The notes under the pieces were generated by a model that worked only from the letters and a program-made list of their open reading frames with translations, was not told the origin of the DNA and searched no databases. A DNA stretch of 64,000 bases. Source: Francisella philomiragia subsp. philomiragia ATCC 25015. Its GTDB lineage: Bacteria; Pseudomonadota; Gammaproteobacteria; Francisellales; Francisellaceae. The translations under genes were made by a program, and so were the position numbers. Each line of letters opens with the position of its first letter. Position 1 is the first letter of the stretch. The stretch covers positions 704,002 to 768,001 of the forward strand of contig NZ_DS999316.1 of NCBI RefSeq assembly GCF_000156715.1. Reading direction: 5' to 3'. This document shows positions 8,281 through 18,468 of this stretch, piece after piece.

Positions 8281-9543
8281 GTGGAAAATTCAAATCACAC
8301 AAAGACAACTAAAGTTGATATACAGTGGATTTTTACACTTTTTGGTACTGCTATTGGAGCAGGACTATTATATCTTCCTGTTCAAGCTGGGCATAGTGGA
8401 TTATGGGCTTTAGTAACAGTTCTTATTTTTGCGCTACCATTGACATATTATTCACATAAGAATATGGCGAATATAGTTTTATATACAGATAATGGTGGCA
8501 TCACAGATGTTTTCACACATAATCTTGGTAAGTTATTTGGGCTAATTTGTGTAGTACTCTATTTTTTTGCTATATTTTTAAATATGCCGATGTACTCAAT
8601 TGGTTTAAATAATGAACTAAGTAACTTCTTATTAAACTATCATATTGTTAACACAAATCTTTCGACTAATATATGGTTTAGCTTTAGTATTCTTGCTGGA
8701 CTATTAGTTATTGTTTCTTTAGGGATCAATTTAATCCTTAAATTTATGCAACTAATAGTAATATTTCTAATAATATTAGTAATTACACTGTCACTATATA
8801 TAATTCCATATTGGAACTTTGAGTTTATAACTGATAGTCATTTTGACACTATTGGTTATATTACTGGTGTATTAATGGTCTTGCCAATTTTGATATTATC
8901 GATGAATCATTCACCGGTTATTTCTAGTCTAGTAATATTCTATCGTGATTATGTAAAAGTAGAACGTTCGCAAGAGAAGTACAAAGTATATAAAATACTT
9001 CAGATTAATGCATTGATTCTTTTTATATTTGTACTATTATTCGTAACATCTTGCTTACTCAGCACTACAATACATGACCTTGATAGAGCGAATATAAATA
9101 ACCTCTCAATAGTAACTCTAATACAAGAACAACATCCGGGGACATTACTAAACATTCTAGCTCCTATGATAGTTTTTACAGCTATTATAAGCTCATTTAT
9201 CGGTTGCTATATTGGCTCTAAAGAAGCATTAAAATATTTATTCAAATACTTTTTTAGAAATATCTATAAGATCAATATCACAGATATAGTCATAAATAGA
9301 ATTTGTGTCAGTCTAATATTTATAATCTTATGGATATGCACAATCTGCAACTTCAAAATACTTAATATTATAGGAATATTAGTCGCTCCTACCGTAGCTT
9401 TCTTATTGTATGTATTACCCGTGATAATAATCTACAAAAACATACAATACAAAAACTACAGACGTGTAGTACTTGATTGTATTTTATTTATAATGGGATT
9501 AGTGATAATATTTGGATATGTGATAGGCTTACTACTAAAATAG
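8281..9543 (+). CDS. HAAAP-family amino acid permease, probably threonine/serine
   Basis: Inner-membrane secondary transporter of 420 residues with about 11 hydrophobic segments. The N-terminal TLFGTAIGAGLLYLPVQAG is the family signature of the hydroxy/aromatic amino acid permeases (SdaC, TdcC, Mtr type). It starts with GTG directly after the tdh stop, and a GGAG inside the end of tdh serves as ribosome-binding site, so translation is coupled. Position in an operon with both threonine-degrading enzymes makes threonine (or serine) the likely substrate; that is inference from context. Tryptophan or tyrosine cannot be excluded by sequence alone. Confidence 0.85.
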   Translation: MENSNHTKTTKVDIQWIFTLFGTAIGAGLLYLPVQAGHSGLWALVTVLIFALPLTYYSHKNMANIVLYTDNGGITDVFTHNLGKLFGLICVVLYFFAIFLNMPMYSIGLNNELSNFLLNYHIVNTNLSTNIWFSFSILAGLLVIVSLGINLILKFMQLIVIFLIILVITLSLYIIPYWNFEFITDSHFDTIGYITGVLMVLPILILSMNHSPVISSLVIFYRDYVKVERSQEKYKVYKILQINALILFIFVLLFVTSCLLSTTIHDLDRANINNLSIVTLIQEQHPGTLLNILAPMIVFTAIISSFIGCYIGSKEALKYLFKYFFRNIYKINITDIVINRICVSLIFIILWICTICNFKILNIIGILVAPTVAFLLYVLPVIIIYKNIQYKNYRRVVLDCILFIMGLVIIFGYVIGLLLK

Positions 9544-9547
9544 ATAA

Positions 9548-10240
9548 CTAGCTAATCTGCCAGTTAGCAAACTCTAAATCATCTTGTGTAGTGATCTTAA
9601 TATTCTTCCTAGAACCTTCAACGACTATTGGGTTTATACCATACAGCTCCAAAGCCAATGCTTCGTCTGTTATTTTATCTATGAGATTATTTGTATAACA
9701 AAAATCAAATGCTGTTTCTAACTGCCCAAGTCTTGATAGTTGTGGAGTCTGTGCAAGCCAAATATCTTGTCGATCAATAGTCTTAGTTACAATCATCTTT
9801 ATCGCTACCTTTTTAACCGTCTCAAATGCTCTAATAGCCAAGATACCAGCTTGAGTATGAGATTTTTGAGTTTGATTATAAAGAGCTATAACATCTTCTA
9901 TATTTACACAAGGTCTAGCTGCATCATGTACAAATATCCAATCATCACTTTTACGATCATTGATAATTTTAAGTGAGTTATAAACGCTATGAAACCTTGT
10001 GGCTCCACCTATACAGGATTGTACTTTTGGATGATTATAATACTCAGAATTACTCCAGTAATTATCATCTTCACTAACAGCTACAATTACTTTATCAAAA
10101 AAGGGATCTTTGACAAACTTTTCTAAAGTATTATCAAGTATAGTCTTACCATTAATGAGTTTGTAATATTGCTTAGGAATATCTAATCCCATTCTTGAGC
10201 CTATCCCAGCAGCTGGAATTATTACATATTTATTTGACAC
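9548..10240 (-). CDS. ispD: 2-C-methyl-D-erythritol 4-phosphate cytidylyltransferase
   Basis: IspD couples CTP to MEP in the non-mevalonate isoprenoid pathway. The CTP-binding AAGIGSRMG motif is at the N-terminus, with VHDAARPCV and TDEALALELYG further on; 230 residues is a normal length. The start is a GTG at 10240 that overlaps the end of ftsB by 11 bases, so translation is probably coupled. The eno-ftsB-ispD order is common in gammaproteobacteria; ispF, often next, is absent here because the convergent permease gene follows. Confidence 0.95.
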   Translation of the reverse strand: MSNKYVIIPAAGIGSRMGLDIPKQYYKLINGKTILDNTLEKFVKDPFFDKVIVAVSEDDNYWSNSEYYNHPKVQSCIGGATRFHSVYNSLKIINDRKSDDWIFVHDAARPCVNIEDVIALYNQTQKSHTQAGILAIRAFETVKKVAIKMIVTKTIDRQDIWLAQTPQLSRLGQLETAFDFCYTNNLIDKITDEALALELYGINPIVVEGSRKNIKITTQDDLEFANWQIS

Positions 10241-10520
10241 TATAAAAAACCTCTCCTTGCTTTATGAAGCCCATATTTTCACGAGCCAAACTCTCAAGCA
10301 CTTCGCTATTTTTACGCAATGAAACTACTTCGGAATACAGCTGCGCATTAGTCTGAGATTTATGCTTAATTTCTTTAGTTTGAGTAGCAATTGATTTTTT
10401 TAGCACATCATACTTTAACAAACCTGTGTTACTAAACCAAAGCTGATATTGTAACAAGATAATTAGTAATAAAACTGCTGAAATAAAAATATAAAAAAAA
10501 GAATTAGATTTAATATCCAT
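10230..10520 (-). CDS. ftsB: Cell division protein FtsB (septum formation initiator)
   Basis: Small bitopic inner-membrane protein of the FtsQLB divisome subcomplex. Its 96 residues consist of a short cytoplasmic N-terminus, one transmembrane segment (about 9-27), and a periplasmic coiled coil with heptad spacing (about 35-70), ending in the conserved ARENMGFIKQGEVFY segment. It lies 7 bases after eno and overlaps ispD, the usual eno-ftsB-ispD arrangement. Its partner ftsL lies elsewhere in this window at 24559. Confidence 0.92.
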   Translation of the reverse strand: MDIKSNSFFYIFISAVLLLIILLQYQLWFSNTGLLKYDVLKKSIATQTKEIKHKSQTNAQLYSEVVSLRKNSEVLESLARENMGFIKQGEVFYSVK

Positions 10521-10527
10521 GAAACTA

Positions 10528-11928
<1,401 letters not shown>

Positions 11929-11996
11929 TTATGAGTTTTAAAAACCTTATCAATTATAAGCTAGCGATGTATGCTTTGCAATTTAATATACTTAGA

Positions 11997-13223
11997 TTAT
12001 TTCTCCGAAACTATCTCTTGCGCTTCGCTAAAATTAAGACTCTCTGGTGTTGCTATCGTGAATGAAGAAGTATCAACTGCTGATTTTCTAACAAAAATTC
12101 TATACGTTGAGTACACACATAAAATAGCGCTAAGTATCGCTGTTATAATAAAAAATCCAAATGGACCAAATACTGACATAACACTGGATATTATAACAGG
12201 ACTAACAACTGATCCTATTCCATAAGCAATTGTCAAAACCCCTATAGCCCCAAGCACTTCATTTTCCTCTAAAAAGTCACTAGCGTGAGATATAGATAAT
12301 GGATATATAACAAAAGCACAACCACCAAATACAAATATAACTACTCCAAATATCAAATAAGAAGTATGAAAAATAGCAATAAGCAATGATGCAATAAGTA
12401 TACCTGCTCCAGCTAACAATATTACCTTTCTCCTATCGATAAGATCTGAGATTTTTCCGATAGGTACTTGTAATAACATTCCTCCAAGAATAGTTGTCAT
12501 CATTAGCACAGATACCATATCATGTTGAATATTTACCCTGACCATAAATATTGGCAATAAAGTATATATAGAACCTAAAAGAGATCCACCTATCACACTA
12601 GCTGCCATTGCAAGAGGCACCTTTTTAATAATCCTTAACGGTGAACAAACCCCCTCAGAATGTGGTACTGGAGCTACTGTTTTTGTAAATGCCATCAAAA
12701 CAATTGCAACACTACAAAGTGATGATATAAAACAATATGCCAGTAATCCATTGCTAAAATGAACATTAATCATTAACTGTGATAATGCTTGTGTTCCATA
12801 GTAAACAAATAGATATATCGAAAATACTAAGCCACGATTTTTTCTCTCTGCAGATAAGATACACCAACTTTCTATGACAATAAATAATGCGGCAAGAGAG
12901 TACCCACAGACAAATCTAAAGAAGACCCAAACCGGTACACTTTTGTTGACACCTACTATCAAAGTACTAATTGCCATAAGAGATGCGAACAAAACAAAAG
13001 CTCGAATATATCCTACTCTGACTATAGTAAATTGCGAAAAATAAGATCCCGCTGTCATCCCAAAAAAATAGGCCGCTGATATTATACCTATCATTAAGTT
13101 AGAACGACCAAGACTATTTAGCTCTATTGATGAGTATGTTGTGAAATAACCATTACCAAATGATAATACACACATTGCAATTATAGGAGTAATAATAAGA
13201 AATAGAGTTTGTCTAACAGTCAC
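11997..13223 (-). CDS. MFS transporter, substrate unknown
   Basis: Inner-membrane carrier of 408 residues with about 12 hydrophobic segments and an MFS-type GKISDLIDRRKV cytoplasmic loop between helices 8 and 9. The GTG at 13223 is preferred as start because GGAGGG lies 8-9 bases before it; the in-frame ATG at 13238 is inside that ribosome-binding site. General similarity is to YcaD-like and sugar-efflux-like carriers, too loose to name a substrate. The gene is followed by eno after about 100 bases and preceded by pnuC. Confidence 0.82.
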   Translation of the reverse strand: MTVRQTLFLIITPIIAMCVLSFGNGYFTTYSSIELNSLGRSNLMIGIISAAYFFGMTAGSYFSQFTIVRVGYIRAFVLFASLMAISTLIVGVNKSVPVWVFFRFVCGYSLAALFIVIESWCILSAERKNRGLVFSIYLFVYYGTQALSQLMINVHFSNGLLAYCFISSLCSVAIVLMAFTKTVAPVPHSEGVCSPLRIIKKVPLAMAASVIGGSLLGSIYTLLPIFMVRVNIQHDMVSVLMMTTILGGMLLQVPIGKISDLIDRRKVILLAGAGILIASLLIAIFHTSYLIFGVVIFVFGGCAFVIYPLSISHASDFLEENEVLGAIGVLTIAYGIGSVVSPVIISSVMSVFGPFGFFIITAILSAILCVYSTYRIFVRKSAVDTSSFTIATPESLNFSEAQEIVSEK

Positions 13224-13322
13224 TGTTCTACCCTCCATAAGATATATAATCAATACTGCAAATTATATAGAAATGGACCAAGTAAGTTAAGCTAATTATA
13301 GGAAAGTTTTTTAAGAGCTTTT

Positions 13323-14084
13323 TTATATGTCTTTTTTTAGCTTTAGCCAGTTTATATATCCATATATTGCATTAAATAAATATATCAACCACATTGCCAA
13401 AAATGCAATACCATCACTTGAACCAGAAAAGTACTGTTGTAGCCATATAACTGTTGAAAGTGTATTAATAACTATCCACAATACCCATTGTTCAATATAT
13501 GCTTTAACCATCAAGATAATCGCCACAACAGATACTACCCCGGTTAATGAGTCGGCAACTAAACCTATTTGTTGATGAAAGTATCCTTTTAAAATAAAAA
13601 AACCATACAAAAATGCAGCAATCACAATTCCACTAATAAGATAAATTCTATATTTGTTAGATAGCGTTTTTGTAATAATATCACTATTCTCTGTTATATT
13701 CTGTGGCTTAGTCCAGGTATATAAACCATAAAATTGCATCGGAAAAAAGAAAAATGCAAAAAGCAGAAACTGTCCATAAATACCCTGAGTATAACAAATA
13801 TATGCATAAGTAAGATTATTTACAAAGGCAAAAAAATAGTTAAGAATTTTTCCTTTAGCAACTAACAACAGATTTAGCATTCCTGTGACTGTAGCTATAA
13901 CTGTGAGCACTAAATAATCATCTGTAGTCAAAATACTTATGACAGCTAGAATACTCACAGAAGCTATAAGCCAAACTATCTCAAAAATATTCCAATCATT
14001 AAAAATTTGCGTCAAACTTATATTTCTAAAGCCTTTAAAATAAGCAGACAATTGAGAAAAAAACTCACTTAGAACACGAGTCAT
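13323..14084 (-). CDS. pnuC: Nicotinamide riboside transporter PnuC
   Basis: PnuC takes up nicotinamide riboside for NAD salvage by facilitated diffusion. The 253 residues have about seven membrane segments, and the family features YGLYTWTKP, the aromatic-rich VNNLTYAYICY segment and a C-terminal YGYINWLK are present. No NadR-type kinase gene is adjacent. It follows the two ROK kinases with a 21-base gap, so it may be the last gene of that transcript. Confidence 0.85.
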   Translation of the reverse strand: MTRVLSEFFSQLSAYFKGFRNISLTQIFNDWNIFEIVWLIASVSILAVISILTTDDYLVLTVIATVTGMLNLLLVAKGKILNYFFAFVNNLTYAYICYTQGIYGQFLLFAFFFFPMQFYGLYTWTKPQNITENSDIITKTLSNKYRIYLISGIVIAAFLYGFFILKGYFHQQIGLVADSLTGVVSVVAIILMVKAYIEQWVLWIVINTLSTVIWLQQYFSGSSDGIAFLAMWLIYLFNAIYGYINWLKLKKDI

Positions 14085-14105
14085 ATTAATATAATCCTAA
14101 TTAGA

Positions 14106-15053
14106 TTAACCAGCAACTAACTCCATAGCACCATAAATTCCTGCTTGATCCCCGAGCTTTGCAAGTTTAAATTGACACTCTGCATAAATATCAGCAAATG
14201 AATTTCTCATAGCAGCTCTTTTGATTTGTGGTAAATATTGTTCACCAATAGCTTCCATAACACCTCCTCCTAATATCACCATCGAAGGATTTATCATATT
14301 TAAAGCGCTACCTAATCCAGTACCTAAATACTCCATAGCCTCACTAAGTATATCCTTAGCTATCTCATCATTTGTTTCAAGTGCTTTTTTGATATGACTA
14401 CTCTTTAGCTTACCATCATTTTCAGTTACTAATTCAATTAGTGTACTTTTAACTTTCTTTTTAGCTAAATTTTCAATTTTCTTTTCTATACCTACTTTAC
14501 CAGCATATGCTTCTAAACAACCTTGAGACCCACATCCAGGACAGTAAGCCCCACCTTGTTTTATGATTGTATGTCCTAGCTCAGCCGCTAAGCCGCTATT
14601 ACCACCATAGAGTTTGCCATTTAGAACTAATCCACCACCAATACCAGTACCTACAAAAGCCCCAACTATATCATCATGGCCAATACCAGCTCCATATTTC
14701 GCTTCACCTAAAACACCAACGTTAACATCATTATCTATCTCAGATTTAACTTTGTATTTATCTTCAACGACTTCTTTGAGATTAACACCATTAAGGTTTA
14801 TGTTAACACTTCGACGTACAACTGATGTTCTTTTATCTATAAGCCCTGCTACACCAATGCCTATACCCTCAAGCTTCTTATCCGAAGGAATTTCTGAGAT
14901 TAGTTTATCAATAACTTTAAATAGCTGCCCTATGACGATATCAGTTTTTTCTTTTGCTTTTGATTTAACTTTTGCAGTAGTTATTAACTTTTTATTTTCA
15001 TCAAATAATCCAGCGGCCATATTTGAACCGCCAATATCTACACCTATAAACAT
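14106..15053 (-). CDS. ROK-family sugar kinase (tandem copy 2)
   Basis: ATP-dependent hexose kinase of the ROK family, 315 residues. The N-terminal FIGVDIGGSN binds phosphate of ATP, DNDVNVG holds the catalytic Asp region, GTGIGGG follows, and GAYCPGCGSQGCLE with an upstream GH supplies the structural zinc site. The ATG at 15053 shares a base with the TAA of the upstream paralogue (TAATG) and has AAGGAA before it; a TTG two codons earlier is less likely. Family members phosphorylate glucose, N-acetylglucosamine, N-acetylmannosamine or fructose. Glucokinase is the default call, but specificity cannot be read from sequence. Confidence 0.88.
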   Translation of the reverse strand: MFIGVDIGGSNMAAGLFDENKKLITTAKVKSKAKEKTDIVIGQLFKVIDKLISEIPSDKKLEGIGIGVAGLIDKRTSVVRRSVNINLNGVNLKEVVEDKYKVKSEIDNDVNVGVLGEAKYGAGIGHDDIVGAFVGTGIGGGLVLNGKLYGGNSGLAAELGHTIIKQGGAYCPGCGSQGCLEAYAGKVGIEKKIENLAKKKVKSTLIELVTENDGKLKSSHIKKALETNDEIAKDILSEAMEYLGTGLGSALNMINPSMVILGGGVMEAIGEQYLPQIKRAAMRNSFADIYAECQFKLAKLGDQAGIYGAMELVAG

Positions 15054-16018
15054 TACCAATTTCCTTCTAATCTATTAACTGCTATATCCATAGCACCATA
15101 AACACCTGAGTTGTCGCCTAATGTTGCGATCTTCAATTCACATGCCTCTAACATTGTCTTAAAAGCATACTTTGAACATGAATTATAAATAGTATTCAAA
15201 TATTCATGTCCAATAGCTTCCATAACACCACCACCCAACAATACCAATGATGGATTCAAAAGATTTATATAATTAGCTATAGCAATACCCAAATTTGTCA
15301 TTGCCAGATTGACAATATCTTCTGCCACAGAATCTTTAGCATCTAGTGCTTTTTTCAAATACGATCCCTTAAGCTTATTGTTATTTTCTAAAACCAAATC
15401 TATAAGTAAGCTTTTAACACCTTTTTTATGCAGGTTTAGAATCCTATTTTCCATACCTACTTTACCAGCATAAGTCTCAACACAACCCTGTGAACCACAA
15501 CTTTGACAATAAGCTCCTTGAGTATTGATACTAACATGTCCTACAGCTCCGGCACCTCCGGTAACTCCATATAAAAACTGATTATTTATAACTAGACCAC
15601 CGCCAATCCCTGTGCCTGCAAATATACCAACGATATTTTCATGACCTTGCCCAACTCCGTATTTCCATTCACCAATAACACCTACATTGACATCATTTTC
15701 AATAAATACCGGTACATTACCAAATTTTTGACTAACTTCTTTAGCTATGTTTATACCATTGAGGTTAATATTCGCACTAAAATTTAAAATACCATTTTTT
15801 GAATCTACAAATCCAGCTATACCAATACCTATAGCCTTAATTTTGTCTCTTGTTGAGTCATCAAGTAACTTGTTAATAACTTTAAAAATTTGACCCAAAA
15901 TTGTATCAGAGTCACTCTTGCCTTTTGATTTTACCTTGGCTGTCTTAAGTAGATTCTTATGTTCATCAAAAATTCCTGCTGAAATATTACTACCACCAAT
16001 ATCTAAACCTATAAACAT
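15053..16018 (-). CDS. ROK-family sugar kinase (tandem copy 1)
   Basis: Paralogue of the next gene downstream, alike over its full 321 residues (MFIGLDIGGSNISAG against MFIGVDIGGSNMAAG), so the pair arose by tandem duplication and then diverged. It has the ATP motif, ENDVNVGVIGE, GTGIGGG and the zinc motif GAYCQSCGSQGCVE. Differences lie around GVTGGAGAVGHVSI, where copy 2 has GNSGLAAELGHTII, close to the sugar-binding Glu-x-x-His region. Copy 1 lacks the Glu seen in AELGH of copy 2 (it reads AVGH), which may alter sugar choice or activity. It starts 2 bases after rlmD ends. Confidence 0.88.
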   Translation of the reverse strand: MFIGLDIGGSNISAGIFDEHKNLLKTAKVKSKGKSDSDTILGQIFKVINKLLDDSTRDKIKAIGIGIAGFVDSKNGILNFSANINLNGINIAKEVSQKFGNVPVFIENDVNVGVIGEWKYGVGQGHENIVGIFAGTGIGGGLVINNQFLYGVTGGAGAVGHVSINTQGAYCQSCGSQGCVETYAGKVGMENRILNLHKKGVKSLLIDLVLENNNKLKGSYLKKALDAKDSVAEDIVNLAMTNLGIAIANYINLLNPSLVLLGGGVMEAIGHEYLNTIYNSCSKYAFKTMLEACELKIATLGDNSGVYGAMDIAVNRLEGNW

Positions 16019-16020
16019 GA

Positions 16021-17370
16021 TTAAACCTTTTCAAAAACAGCTATTGATTCCACATGCATTGTATGAGGGAACATATCCATAACACCTGCACTAACTAGTT
16101 TATAACCTTTATGATTTACTAAAATGCCAGCATCTCTTGCCAAAGTAGCAGTATCACACGATACATAAACAATACGCTCAACATCAAATTTTTCAATATT
16201 GCTACAAACTTCTTGAGCCCCAGCTCTTGGCGGATCCAAAAGCATTTTGTTATATTCAAAATTATTAAACCATTCTTTATCTTCAAAGCTTTCAAAAAGG
16301 TTAGCCGCATAAAACTTAACATTGCTAATATTATTATTAGCAGCTGTTTCTTTAGCTCTGCCAACCATTGTCTGCTCTCCCTCTACACCAATTACAGTTT
16401 TTGCATACTGAGAAATTGGCAACGTAAAGTTTCCTAAACCACAAAACAAATCGATAATAGAATCATTTTCTGATATTTCTAAAAGATCAATAGCTCTTTT
16501 AATCATTTTTTTATTAATGTCATTATTAACTTGAGTAAAATCATTGGGTTCAAACCCAATATTTATCCCAGCAACTGGCTGATAACTTAACTTTTTAGGC
16601 TCAACATCTTCTTGTGGATATAGTCTAAAGATAGTATCAGGACCTTTTGATTGCAGATATATCCAATAACCATTTTCCAAACCAAAAGCTTTTAGCTTTT
16701 CAAGATCTTCATTTACAAACGGCTCAAGGTGGCGCACGATAAGTGCTGGTCTAGTATCATCAATTGCAATCTCTAATTGAGCTATGTGCTGATATATAGA
16801 GAGTGTCTCTATAAAAGAGGCAATTTGTGTTAGTTTCTCACCTACTAATGGATTTAATACTTTGCAGCTATCTATATCTGCTAAAAATCTGCCATTACGT
16901 TCTCTGAATCCTACTAGAATTTTTTCTTTTTTATTAACATATCTAACACCTAAACGTGCTTTATTACGATATCCTTCGGTTTTAGTCGTACGTAATGGTT
17001 CTAGAATATTCTGAGGTTCGACTCCTTGACCAATATACTTAAGTTGATTAAGTAAGGTTTGTTGCTTATGTTCAATCTGTGCATCTGTAGACATATGTTG
17101 CAAGCTACAACCTCCACAGATTTCAAAATATTCGCAAGGTGGATTAACTCTATTAGGTGATTTTTTAATATATTCAACTACTTTTGCTTCATCAAACTTA
17201 GCCTTTGTAAATGTATACTCAAATTTGACTACTTCTCCAGGTAATGTAAATGGAATAAAAGTCGTTTTACCATTAACTTTTGCTATTCCTCTACCATCAT
17301 GACTAAGTGCTATAATTTCAGCTTCAAAAATACCCTCTTGAGGTTTCTTATGTCTTCTAGATCTTCCCAT
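16021..17370 (-). CDS. rlmD: 23S rRNA (uracil-5-)-methyltransferase
   Basis: SAM-dependent RNA m5U methyltransferase of 449 residues. An N-terminal TRAM domain (about 10-70) is followed by the iron-sulfur ligands in CEYFEICGGC, with a fourth Cys in DSCKVLNP. The SAM-binding core reads IDLFCGLGNF, the catalytic loop LLDPPRAGA, and the nucleophile Cys is in VYVSCDTATLARD. RlmD (U1939) is favoured over RlmC or TrmA by the TRAM domain and the cluster. The ATG at 17370 (MGRSRRHKK) is a better start than a TTG five codons upstream. Confidence 0.9.
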   Translation of the reverse strand: MGRSRRHKKPQEGIFEAEIIALSHDGRGIAKVNGKTTFIPFTLPGEVVKFEYTFTKAKFDEAKVVEYIKKSPNRVNPPCEYFEICGGCSLQHMSTDAQIEHKQQTLLNQLKYIGQGVEPQNILEPLRTTKTEGYRNKARLGVRYVNKKEKILVGFRERNGRFLADIDSCKVLNPLVGEKLTQIASFIETLSIYQHIAQLEIAIDDTRPALIVRHLEPFVNEDLEKLKAFGLENGYWIYLQSKGPDTIFRLYPQEDVEPKKLSYQPVAGINIGFEPNDFTQVNNDINKKMIKRAIDLLEISENDSIIDLFCGLGNFTLPISQYAKTVIGVEGEQTMVGRAKETAANNNISNVKFYAANLFESFEDKEWFNNFEYNKMLLDPPRAGAQEVCSNIEKFDVERIVYVSCDTATLARDAGILVNHKGYKLVSAGVMDMFPHTMHVESIAVFEKV

Positions 17371-17437
17371 AAAAAATTCTAACAAAATATATTACGACAA
17401 TTGTATTTAATTAAATTTATAAATACAACCAAAGGAT

Positions 17438-18001
17438 TTACTTCAGATTCATTGCTTTATCATCATATGCAGCAATATGTCCTGGAGCAAATTTATATAC
17501 TCCAGCTTTTGAATGAGAAAAAATCATATCAATTTTACCACTATTTGATAATCCTGATATTTTCTGAGGATAAATAGCAAACTCAACTTTACCTAAAGAT
17601 GATGATAGGAGCTTTATTTGTCCAGTAGTCGGCTTAGTATCTAAAGGCTTAGTTGGACCATATGCTCCACCAATATTTGCATAGACATCATACTTAATCC
17701 CTTCCTGTAGTTTTTCAGGTACAAATATAAACATATTAGAACCCTTCATAGTTTCTGCACCAAATCCAGCTGCAAACCATCCACTACCATCTTTTTGCCA
17801 GTTACTATTCTTGCTAATATCTACACTTAAAACTGCACAAATATGATCTTCATATTGTACATATTCAAAAGCCATATCTCTCATATTAATAGTTTGATAT
17901 TTCAAGTCAGCTGGACATACCGAAGTATCTGTATCATCTGCATAAGACAATGAACAAACACTCAAAGATAAAAATAACGAACTTAATAATACTTTCTTCA
18001 T
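17438..18001 (-). CDS. Exported DOMON-like protein, function unknown
   Basis: Exported protein of 187 residues. A signal peptide (KKVLLSSLFLSLSVCSLSYA) ends near residue 20. The mature part is beta-rich, and GSGWFAAGFGAETMKGSNMFIF resembles the core strand pair of DOMON domains, which bind haem or sugar. A second weak match is KIDMIFSHSKAGVYKFAPGHIA near the end. The start at 18001 is set by AGGAG 5 bases upstream. Met residues in the core could be haem ligands, but this is conjecture. It stands alone between rlmD and the tRNA terminator. Confidence 0.65.
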   Translation of the reverse strand: MKKVLLSSLFLSLSVCSLSYADDTDTSVCPADLKYQTINMRDMAFEYVQYEDHICAVLSVDISKNSNWQKDGSGWFAAGFGAETMKGSNMFIFVPEKLQEGIKYDVYANIGGAYGPTKPLDTKPTTGQIKLLSSSLGKVEFAIYPQKISGLSNSGKIDMIFSHSKAGVYKFAPGHIAAYDDKAMNLK

Positions 18002-18085
18002 AACATCTCCTAACAAAGGTTCTAGAGAGATTTTAACATATAAAAGTAGAATATTCTTAAAGATAAATTATATTATTAGATATAA

Positions 18086-18109
18086 AAAAAGCGACTAGTG
18101 TCGCTTTTT
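18086..18109. terminator. Rho-independent terminator after tRNA-Val
   Basis: Stem GCGAC/GTCGC with a TAGT loop is flanked by A5-7 and T5, giving a 10-bp symmetrical structure that can act in both directions. On the minus strand the T run is TTTTTTT. It lies 6 bases past the encoded CCA of tRNA-Val and closes the rpsO-to-tRNA gene group. Confidence 0.85.
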
Positions 18110-18115
18110 GAATCG

Positions 18116-18191
18116 TGGTGGGTGCTGAGGGGTTCGAACCCCCGACCCTCGCCTTGTAAGGGCGATGCTCTCCCAGCTGAGCTAAGCACCC
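18116..18191 (-). tRNA. tRNA-Val (anticodon TAC)
   Basis: A 76-base cloverleaf with CCA encoded. The acceptor arm GGGTGCT pairs with AGCACCC, the D arm is GCTCAGCTGGGAGAGC, the anticodon loop CTTACAA gives anticodon TAC, and the T loop is GTTCGAACC. The gene lies 58 bases downstream of rpoZ on the same strand without a terminator between them, so it may be co-transcribed with rpoZ and be released by processing. Confidence 0.97.
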
Positions 18192-18249
18192 GATAAATCA
18201 GAATTATACAGCTTTGTGAAAACAAGTCAAGCTTTTTATAAAACTTTTA

Positions 18250-18468
18250 TTAACCTTCTATTTCATTTCTTAAAATTTGGTCCGGGGTAATTTCAGATTC
18301 CGCTATTTCTCTTAAGGCTACTACTGTAGCCTTTTCTTTTTTCTCATTATCTGCAGACTCTGAATAGCCTTTCTTAAGTATATTATTTGCTCTCATAGAA
18401 GCCAAAACTACTAAATCAAATCTTGTTTCTACCTTATCAAGGCAATCTTCAACTGTTACTCTAGCCAT
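18250..18468 (-). CDS. rpoZ: RNA polymerase omega subunit
   Basis: Small subunit that helps assemble beta-prime into RNA polymerase. Its 72 residues show the omega core [26 protein letters not shown] and the segment [12 protein letters not shown]. The usual gammaproteobacterial context is gmk-rpoZ-spoT; here it instead overlaps the end of udk by 8 bases, and neither gmk nor spoT is next to it. Confidence 0.96.
   Translation of the reverse strand: MARVTVEDCLDKVETRFDLVVLASMRANNILKKGYSESADNEKKEKATVVALREIAESEITPDQILRNEIEG

Noticed and set aside
13254-13322. Terminator between pnuC and the MFS gene
   Set aside because: T-runs are present but no stable G+C stem precedes them.
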